Position numbers and translations under genes: made by a program | Part shown: positions 18,158-25,730 of the stretch, one piece after another | How the letters are laid out: each line of letters opens with the position of its first letter | How positions within the stretch are numbered: position 1 is the stretch's first letter | The notes under the pieces: generated by a model | What the model was told of the DNA's origin: nothing | The model's input: only the letters and a program-made list of their open reading frames with translations | Databases searched by the model: none | Origin: Rhizoclosmatium globosum | Taxonomy: Eukaryota; Chytridiomycota; Chytridiomycetes; Chytridiales; Chytriomycetaceae | Reading direction: 5' to 3' | Assembly: GCA_002104985.1 (NCBI GenBank) | Contig: MCGO01000363.1 | Span: 1-25,730, forward strand | DNA length: 25,730 bases

Positions 18158-21100
18158 TTAATACATAACCTCCTGTCTGCAAGCTTCGCTCAAACTCTCA
18201 AGCAGTAGAATCCTAGAAACTTCCAAGCACTTTATCTCGTCATTCAGACGCGTCATTTCAGCCATATCGTGCTGCCAATACTCTCCTGAATGTCCTTCCT
18301 CAATGCGCTGCGAAAGTTGCATACGAGACATGGAATGACGATCCAACATAGAGTTCAGGGTTGCAAGGGACTTTGACAACATTGCACTTCGACTTTGCTG
18401 CTGTTGTTGCTGTTGATATGCGTCTCCAAGGAAACTCGCGCTAGGTTGCTTTGTGAGGCCGGGAGGAGGTCTAGAGCTCAGGGGAGGCTGGCTTCCAAAG
18501 ACTCCCATTCCTCGAGCCATCCCACCAGTGAAATCGAAAGCAGTGGAAGAAGAGTTCCCAGACCCATTACCATTTGCAAAGAACGACGAAGAAGACGCTG
18601 GAACATACCCCACACCATTCCCAACGACTGATGATGGCGGCGAGAATCCGGGATGACTTCCTTCAATCGAGCTCGAATCAAACATTTGGTTTGATGCGTT
18701 AGCACTGGATGGAGGAAGAAGCGTCTGGGTGAACAAGGAAGCAATTGGATCAGGGGCAGCGGACCCAAATGTATATACTGGCACAGGTGATAAGACTGAC
18801 GGAAAAACTTCGTCTGAACTTTGGTATTGCTGGCCTGGATATTGATGGTTTGGATATTGCTGTTGATTTTCGTCCTGTTGATAATCCTCATTCTCAAAGT
18901 ATTGGCTGTCGGAGCTTGAGGACCCACTCATGTACTGATCCTCTGAGATATTTGATGCGGTGGGAACAAATTCCTTTGCCAAAGGTTTCATCTGGGTTGA
19001 ATCCTTAGAAACCTTCGTGACTCGTGGTTCAGCAGCAGCGGTAATGGGGGATATCATTTCTTCATTCGAAGCACGTTGCTTTTCTGCACGCTCTACATGA
19101 AGCGACTTGCATTTGTCACCATTTCGACAACCTCGCTTTGAATTGAAGAATCGACAAAAGTTTTGAGCTTCTGGATCTTCGACCTTCTTTTCAGCTTCCG
19201 CCTTAATTCGTTCATGTAGATGTTTGCATTTATCGCCGTTTCGGCAACCACGCTTCGAGTTGAAGAATGAGCATACTTGCGGCACTACTTCCGGAGCTGG
19301 AACTCCGATTACTTGCTGAATTTCAGTAAAATCAAAGACTCGCTCGCTGTCTTCGTCGTAACGAGCAGCGTCTTGTGCCTTTGAAGCTGGGGATGACTTC
19401 TTGCCTACTTTTAAAGTTAATAAAACGTAATAAACGTATGTCCTACATCACCTTTTGCTTTGGTATCTTGATTAAGGACTGGAACAGTATTAATCGGCGA
19501 GGCTGCTTGAGCTTCCGATGGTGAAGATGCGTTTACGGTCGACGAACCAACAGATGGCTTCTCAACAACCTCAGGAATATGCTTATCCGGGTCTCCACCT
19601 AACCGAACGATAGTCTCCCTCTTAACTTGCTGAACTTCTTCCAGAATCTCACTAATAGCCTCCACAGTGGCTTCGACACCCAAGAGAGGATGTGTTCCAC
19701 TGATTTCAAAGAGCGATTCCATCATATTGCCCATTTTGGTTTCAAAGTCGAGGATAGCTGAATTTGCAAGGATAGTCGATGGGAGGCAGGTTTTATGCTC
19801 ATCAAGTTGACAAGACTTGCACAGGTTCTGGAACGTCTTCAGTCGAGTTTCACGCGTATTACCGTACCAAGAAAGTTCTCGTTTGATCTCTTTGAAGATA
19901 GTCGCAGGATCTTTCTGACGAACTGAAGTGGACGAGCTGACGGCAACACCAACTTTCCTCGCATTAATTGGCTGCTGTTGCTGCATAGGAGGTGATTGAA
20001 CTTGTGAATCCACCCGTTTGCGCTCGAGTTCTTCGGCACGCCTTATTCGTTCAGCTTCTTTGGCTTTCTCCTCCTGTTCCATCTTTGTTTTCAACGCCAA
20101 TCTTTCAGCCTCAGCCTTTTTGGCGGCTTCTGCAGCCTTAAAGCGTTCTTCTTCTTGTTGTCGCTTTCGTTGTTCCGCCAACTCTTTCGCGTGCGCCTTT
20201 TTCTTTGCCGCTTCCTCCTCCGTCTTTCTCTTCAATACTTCCGCTTCAGCAGCCTTCTTAGCAGCTATTTGCGCTGCAACTTTAGCTTTTTCTTCATCAG
20301 CCTGCCGTTTAATTTCAGCTTCACGTAACCTCTTCAATCTCTCCTCTTCAGCTTTCCGCTGCAAAGCCTCCCCAGCAGCAATCCTCTGCGCTTCAGCCTC
20401 AGCAGCTTCAGCAGCTTTCCTAGCTTCAGCAGCCGCCATTTTTTCCTGCTCCTTTCTCCTTCGATCCTCATCAACAACCTTCCCCCGTTCACTCTTCTCT
20501 GAATCCCGAACCTCAACCTCAACCCGCCCGAGAATCTCAGCACGAAGCCCAGAAACAGCGATTCCGCATGTATCTTTCCAAAACTCAACAACACCATCCC
20601 ATTCCCCTTCCCACTCGCACCCACGTTTTCCAATAACCCCAACAAGCGCGTACACAGCCAAGAACGCGTTCCATCCAACAACAGAAACATCCCCTCGATA
20701 CTCAACCCCACCTCCATCCACTCTAAAAGCAAGTTTCCGATCCACATTAAACGGCCCAACCCTCATCTCCAAACAAGCACGATCCACCATCCCCCGCACA
20801 ACCCGCTTCAGAACCTCTCCAGTCCGTTTCTCCAAACTCCCTTCACTCCCTCCCAAATGCCCCAAAAACGAATGAAACTTGGTCAACCCAATTTCACACT
20901 CTTTCCACTCCCTCCCCATGATCCACGAACAGGGAACAGACTCGACACCGCCACCCGTCTTGAAGAGCAGTGACGACAGGTGTTGGAGCTTGGTCTCCCA
21001 TTTCTCAAGCGTGTGTTTGACTTCTTCGTCGAGGAGTTTTGTGAGGAGTTTTTTACCGGATTGTTCCGAGTCAGTGAATGTGACGACTGTAGAGAGTTTC

Positions 21101-21240
21101 GCGGCTTGGGATTGGAGGGTTCGTAAGTGAGTTGGAAGAGGGGTTGTGGTATCTTTTTTGAGGGTTTGGTAGGTTGTGAGGAAGGGACGGAGGAGGGGAC
21201 AGTAGATGTGATGAGGTGTTGCAGTTGATGTTTGAGACAT
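18158..21240 (-). CDS. Ala/Glu-rich helical protein with two CCCH zinc fingers, probably the C-terminal half of a J-domain gene
   Basis: Exon 21240-19452 joins 19407-18158 over a 44-nt phase-1 intron (19451-19408), giving 1012 residues from ATG 21240. The N-terminal ~230 residues are an unrecognised globular region. Residues ~255-420 are a charged Ala/Glu/Lys/Arg coiled coil. A second unrecognised helical region begins at IFKEIKRELSWYG. Two near-identical fingers (C-x8-C-x5-C-x3-H, FFNSKRGCRNGDKCK) sit at about residues 642 and 681. A long Ser/Gln/Pro-rich tail with a poly-Gln run and a final short helix follow. CCCH fingers usually bind single-stranded RNA. The ORF of the second exon has no ATG of its own, which supports the intron. 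A 51-nt in-frame intron (21312-21262) could fuse this gene to the J-domain/FN3 gene upstream. I favour that reading. Confidence 0.8.
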
Positions 21241-21282
21241 GACTTTTGTATCAGATTCGCACTGTTGGTGTCCGTGTTAATA

Positions 21283-22996
21283 TTACATCCAAGGATTGAG
21301 TGACGATCTCACCTTGATTGTGAACTCATAATCCCCCCAAACATCCTCCAACACGACCACAGCCTTCCCATTCGCTCCCAACACAGTGCAGCACGTCTCC
21401 CACGTTTCTCCTTTTACAGATTTTCGCATTTGGATATAGTATTTGTTGATTTTGACGTTAGTCTTGGGCATTTCCCAAGTAAACGTGAGTTCAGTGTGGT
21501 ATTTTGGTTTGATGGAATTAGATTGTTCATCGAGGACAACGGAGTGTATTTTGAAAGCTTTCGGCGCAGGTGGTGCGGGTGGGGGTTTCGGTTGAGGCGG
21601 GGTAGGTTGGGCTTTTGGGCGTTCATTTTGGCTTGAACCAGAAGTTCCAGCACTGTTGTAGTTTCCTTTAGTTCTCAGATCGGCAAAGATGGTCGCCAAT
21701 ATCACAAGTAACCCTTTGCCACCATGATGAAAGAAGTAGACTGATATCTCCCCGTTGCTTTGCTCTTCTTCGCTCTAATCTCTGCTCACTCTATACAAAC
21801 AAAAAAACAACTCACGTAGAATGCGTCTGCTCCCCAATCAACCGCTGAAACGTAACATACGACGAGAATCCAGCAACACTGACAGTACGAACACGAAAAT
21901 CGACGGAAGCATGGAACGGCAACCCAATAGAATAAATGGATCCGTGCCACTCCATAGTTTCGTCCAAGATCCGCCATTCTGTTTGACTTCAAGACGATAA
22001 GCGATAGGAAATTCAGAACGAGGATCGTCGACAGCATGATACCAATCAAGACACCATTTTCCTTCATGGTGACGGTGAATAGAAAGATTTCGCGGAGCCC
22101 CGGCTATGATAAGAATGAGTCATCGAGTCTTTAATACTGCTGTTTGTGCAAAGCACGGCATAAATTACTCACGAAGCTTGAACGTTTTCGCCATTCTCGC
22201 ATCCACGCCCACGTTATCTCTAAATTCCTCGAGAAAATCTTTATCTGAGCAATGCTCTCCAATATCACTGAGAACCTCATTCAGATCAAAATCTGTGCGT
22301 GATTAAATATCAATAAAATTCACAAAACATCGACAATACCTTCATCTTCCTCCTCCTCCTCGTCATATAAATCGTCATCATAATCATCCTCGTCCTCATC
22401 AAACTCATCCTCATCATCCCCTCATCGTAATACCCGCCATCATCATCTTCCCCTTCATCATACCGATACCCCGAAAAACCATGTGCGCGAAAGAAGAAGT
22501 CATTGAACATGTGGGCAAACAAGTCGTTTTCGTCCATTTCAAAGTGAGAGCGAGATGAATTTGAAGATGATTTTGAGAGATCGTATTTGCGGCGGCGTTC
22601 TGGATCGGAGAGAATGTCGTTGGCCTGGTTTGCGAGGGCCATTTTGGAAGTGTCGCCGCCCTTTTGGTTTTGGGTGGGTGTTAGTACTTAGTACGTTGGT
22701 GGTATTGGCTGCTAAGTAGGTGGTGGTAGGTGGTGGTGGTAGTACTAGGTGGTAACTAGTAGGTGAGAGTACTAGGTACTACTAGTAGGTGGTAAGGAGT
22801 CTGCTTAGGGCATAGAGTTGCAGGTTTCCAGGTATCTTCCTTGCATTGCATCCAACTCGAACCAAGCACACACCTTATCCGGGTGAAGTTCTCTGCTCAA
22901 TCGATGGTACGCCCGCTTAATCTCCGCCTGCGATGCATCCTTCGACACGCCAAGCACTTGGTACGCATCAATTTGGGCATCGCTGCGTGAAGACAT
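21283..22996 (-). CDS. J-domain protein with acidic stretch and two FN3-like domains, two frameshifts
   Basis: Exon 1 (22996-22874) encodes a J domain with HPD (residues 38-40). A 213-nt intron (22873-22661) splits it before [15 protein letters not shown]. Exon 2 (22660-22340) ends the J domain (DPERRRKYD) and enters an Asp/Glu-rich run, where the C4 at 22428-22431 needs one more base. Introns follow at 22339-22293, 22172-22104 and 21815-21674. An FN3-like domain starts at [10 protein letters not shown], changes frame near 21995, and continues [20 protein letters not shown] Pro-rich linker leads to a second FN3-like domain (ELTFTWEMP to DYEFTIK). J domains stimulate Hsp70. Read straight on, it stops at 21283. 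Spliced at 21312-21262 it runs in frame into the CCCH protein, and the combined length (4273 nt plus two restored bases) is exactly 1425 codons. Confidence 0.78.
22675..22800. repeat. GGTGGTAGG / TAGTAC microsatellite in the J-domain intron
   Basis: A degenerate repeat of GGTGGT, TAGGT and ACTAGTAC motifs lies inside the 213-nt intron that splits the J domain. It explains the unusual length of this intron. It shares ACTAGT/TAGTAC motifs with the Rex3 low-complexity tract. Confidence 0.75.
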
Positions 22997-23068
22997 TTGA
23001 CCGAGACTCTAAAAACAAATAAACTATTTCTCCTTCATCAAAAGTACTTTCTTTATTTTATCATTTCT

Positions 23069-24811
23069 CTAATATTGCATTCCCATTTTGAACTTGGATC
23101 TAAGTGGTCCAGGTAAGGAGCCAGACAGGAAGTTCTGATCAAGCCTCCTATTCATTCATCCTCGTATTAAGCAAGAAAAAGGTTTATATCATGAAAACTC
23201 ACAATTTATAGAGTGTCGAAATACCTCCCAATTCGGAGGGAACAGAGCCCGTCAACCGATTCGAATGCAACAACCTTGGAACCAGTTAAATTATAAGGGC
23301 AAACAAGATTAAGACTCACAACGATACCAATCGATTACAATTTCCAAGAGAACCGGGGATTTGTCCTTCCAATTTGTTCTTGGACAGATTCCTTATTGCA
23401 ATAAGATTAGAATACTCAATACTCATATCAATGGCTTCTCACAGAGTAACCAACTTTCTCAAGTTCCCAAACTCGGCCGGAATCGACCCAGTGAGTCCAT
23501 TCTCGCTCAAATCCCTGAGAAACGTAAGTGAAGTTCATAATAGAAGAGCACTCACAACTCCTCCAACTCCGTCAACGCAACAAACTCCACAGGAATCTTT
23601 CCCGAAATCCCCTCTGTCTTCAATCGAATCGCAACCAACCGATTGGCTCCATTCCATTCAAACATGACTCGATCCCCAAGCCATCCTCCACCCGCTTTCA
23701 AGTTCCGAAGCTGTGCATGGTCCTTGATCCCGTTCCGGCTTTTGAATTCGGTTGGCAAGAAATCCCACAAAATATCAAGATCTTCGCGGAGTGCTTCTCC
23801 GTATGTCGGTGGGAGGATTGTTGGCGTTGGAACAAGAAACTGTAGCTGCGAAGACATACTACTGCTCCCACCACCATGATGCTCTTCAATTGATGCATTC
23901 AAAGCATATTCCAAATCAGACACATTCAGCTGCTCATACGTCGGCGGCTCAACCACCCGAGCAGATTCTACCGCTTCCCCTCCAATTCCTCCCCTCCCAA
24001 TCAACACCTCCACCTCCTCCATATCCGGTCTCCCACCCAGATCCTGCTCCAACAACGCTCAATAATCTCCCAAACCCAGTCAGGAACGTCATTCCCCGCA
24101 TCCGGTCGCTCGGGCCTCTTTCCCGCCATGACCAAAAAGGGAATAGCTCCAGCCGGCGTTCCATCAAACGGAACACGTCCAGTAACCGTCTCATATACAA
24201 TCATTCCGAATGAATACACGTCATGCGCTTTTGTAGGTCCATTGCCTACTTCAGAATAACTTTCAGGAGGAAGGAACGCCAAGTGACAGTCAGGTGTGCG
24301 GTAAGATCTTGACGCTTTCTTGAGTTTGTACAGTCCAATGTTATTGAGTTTTGCATTTCCGTCCGCGTCTTAGTTGATAGGATAAATTGGGTGGGTTGAT
24401 TGCTTTCAGCCACTCACCAATCAAATGGAAGACATCCTCAAGTCACCATGAACAACTGGATCTGGCAGTTGATGCAGGTGAGAAAGAGCAGCAGCAATCT
24501 GTTTCAGCCAGAGAATGCGACTGGAAAGTGGAATTGAAGGTCCAGATTGCAGCTTCTTTTGGAGTGTAGTTGCCATTCTCTCCATAATAATGACAGGCTT
24601 GCCTCCTTCCAAAACAGTAGCAAATCCCTTAGTTTCAACAATGTTTGGATGTTGGAATGGAGACAAGACTGATGGGCGGAAGCTCCTTCACTGCAACTGG
24701 TTCACCATCAAGGGTCCCAGCATAGACAGTAGCAAGACTACCAATCCCGAGAATTTGATTGAATTCAATCTGAAGCATCTGTGATGAGAGGTCAGCCAGT
24801 GGTGGCGGCAT
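23069..24811 (-). CDS. Kinase-LRR fusion, predicted pseudokinase with plant-type LRRs
   Basis: ATG 24811 begins a kinase domain: GIGSLATVYAG and VAVKELPP, but HPNIV follows after only ~14 residues, so about 18 residues including the alpha-C helix are missing, with a frame change. HRD is HGD and DFG is NIG (LNNIGLYKL), after a phase-1 intron 24417-24369. A C-lobe (LAFLPPESYSE, DVYSFGM, RCW..RPDMEEVE) is followed by PPTYGEALREDLDILWDFLP, then LRRs of type NxLTGSIPxEFGNL. LRR exons 23514-23443, 23391-23320 and 23274-23203 are each exactly 72 nt; the last is 23147-23069. I see no transmembrane segment or signal peptide, so it is presumably cytosolic. Single-base losses near 24438 and 24049 break the frame. 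The role is likely binding or scaffolding rather than phosphorylation. Confidence 0.8.
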
Positions 24812-24945
24812 TTGGAGTTAGATTTGAAGGTTCAACTTTACTCAATTTAACCAACCTCAACATCAAGTCAACAGACAAACGAAGATGAGAAAATACAATT
24901 TATTGATTTACGAATGAAGCAATACTGTATCATACTATTCAAACA

Positions 24946-25730
24946 CTACAGCCTGTTAAACAACGGCCCATTCTGCCGTCCGGTATTAAACCTTCCTCGA
25001 ATTGACACTGGCAATGTTCCTGAAGAAAGTTTTGGGTCCAAGTTCCTGAAGTCACGTTAGAATCACCATGTGAATACGATTCTCTCTTTACAATACGCCT
25101 AATCTCGTAAGCTCCCCTAATTCATTTGGAACCGTACCCGTCAATCCATTGGAATTCAAACAACCTAAGAGAATTGAGGTTAACAAAAAAAACCTTTAAC
25201 TGTACAAGTAAACATACAATTTCTCAAGTGCCTGCAGGTTATACACGTTCGCAGATAAAGGACCCGTCAAAGAGTTTTGGAAAGATTCCTGGTTCAAGTT
25301 AGTCTCGGTTTCTTCTCTCAAACCGTCATCAAAGATACTCACAATGAAGTCAACCGATACAACGTCCAAATCTCCTCAGGAATCGGTCCACTGAACTTGT
25401 TATCGCTCAAATCCCTATTTGCATCCCCAATTATCAATTTCCTAAACTCATGAAAACAAAGAAAACCACTCAACAACTCGCGCAACTCAGTCAACATCCC
25501 AATTTCAGCCGGAATAGTCCCCGAAAGCTTCTCCCCCGACAATATCAGTGAAACCAACCGATCTTCACGGTTCCACTGAAACATGTATCTCGTTTCCGTA
25601 GATGGAAACGGAGCCTGTGCACGTAAAACGGCTCTGCGAAGTCCAGGTTGTCATTGATTTTCTTTTTATGTTCCATTCAACCGGCAGAAAGTCCCAAAGA
25701 ATGTCAAGATCTGTGCGGACTTGTCCGTAT
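24946..25730 (-). CDS. LRR protein, 5'-truncated tandem paralogue of the kinase-LRR gene
   Basis: The frame entering at the right edge reads YGQVRTDLDILWDFLPVEW, matching the linker of the 23069-24811 gene, so a kinase domain probably lies beyond the window. It continues to MFQWNREDRLVSLILS and LRR exons with the same phase-2 boundaries: DLSDNKFSGPIPEEI, NLSKNSLTGPL, a NSNGLTGTVPNELGEL exon, and a final exon ending at TAG 24946-24948. Frame repairs of one base are needed in the linker (near 25640-25660, two changes), at T4 25275-25278 and at A3 25158-25160. One donor is GTTGAG instead of GTGAG. It is either a decaying copy or poorly sequenced. No transmembrane segment is visible in this part. 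Confidence 0.75.

Noticed and set aside
18158..19285. Stand-alone CCCH gene starting at 19285
   Set aside because: The apparent start is GTG in an open frame with no ATG upstream. A 44-nt phase-1 intron joins it to the preceding exon.
20018..20875. 285-codon plus-strand Ser/Ala-rich ORF
   Set aside because: Shadow of the minus-strand Ala/Glu/Lys-rich coiled coil; composition follows from the opposite strand.

Overview
The window reads as gene-dense nuclear DNA of an early-diverging fungus. I infer a chytrid (Chytridiomycota) from several features together: many 40-70 nt GT-AG introns, a fungal Rex3-type RNA exonuclease, Yop1/REEP ER-shaping proteins, expanded TKL-like protein kinases (one carrying Sel1 repeats), and kinases fused to plant-style leucine-rich repeats. 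No database search was possible, so the lineage is an inference. Most genes lie on the minus strand and are separated by only 40-150 nt.

Layout. 1-1884 (+) is the 3' part of a long unrecognised ORF. It is followed by a tRNA-derived, SINE-like Pol III promoter (A and B boxes 44 nt apart) and a 23-copy GGTAGCAT satellite (2075-2272). 2359-4287 (-) is a TKL-like kinase with a C-terminal Sel1 array, damaged by one frameshift and one nonsense change. 5172-6430 and 6672-7516 (+) are tandem Yop1/REEP paralogues. 7618-8035 (-) is a dead kinase fragment. 8367-9284 (+) is an intact kinase and 9377-10239 (+) a degenerate pseudokinase; a 66-bp duplicated linker joins them, and they look like one former kinase-pseudokinase gene. 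10374-12741 (-) is Rex3-like.

12783-18029 (-) is a tandem array of five paralogues of an unrecognised seven-transmembrane family: three intact, one with a single frameshift, one decayed. 18158-22996 (-) encodes an unusual architecture that probably forms one gene: J domain, acidic stretch, two FN3-like domains, a long Ala/Glu-rich helical rod and two CCCH zinc fingers. 23069-24811 (-) is a kinase-LRR fusion in which each C-terminal LRR has its own 72-nt exon. 24946-25730 (-) is the 3' part of a tandem paralogue running off the right end.

How the genes relate. The region is rich in signalling-type genes (kinases, pseudokinases, 7TM proteins, LRR proteins) in various stages of duplication and decay, alongside housekeeping genes (Rex3, Yop1). 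Four kinases share a phase-1 intron at the same place in the catalytic loop, so they likely descend from one ancestor. The best candidates for something undescribed are the 7TM array, the J-FN3-CCCH protein and the kinase-pseudokinase/kinase-LRR fusions. Many reading frames are broken by single-base changes, several in homopolymers, so assembly error must be separated from real decay. I did not identify a discrete new system with a proven mechanism.
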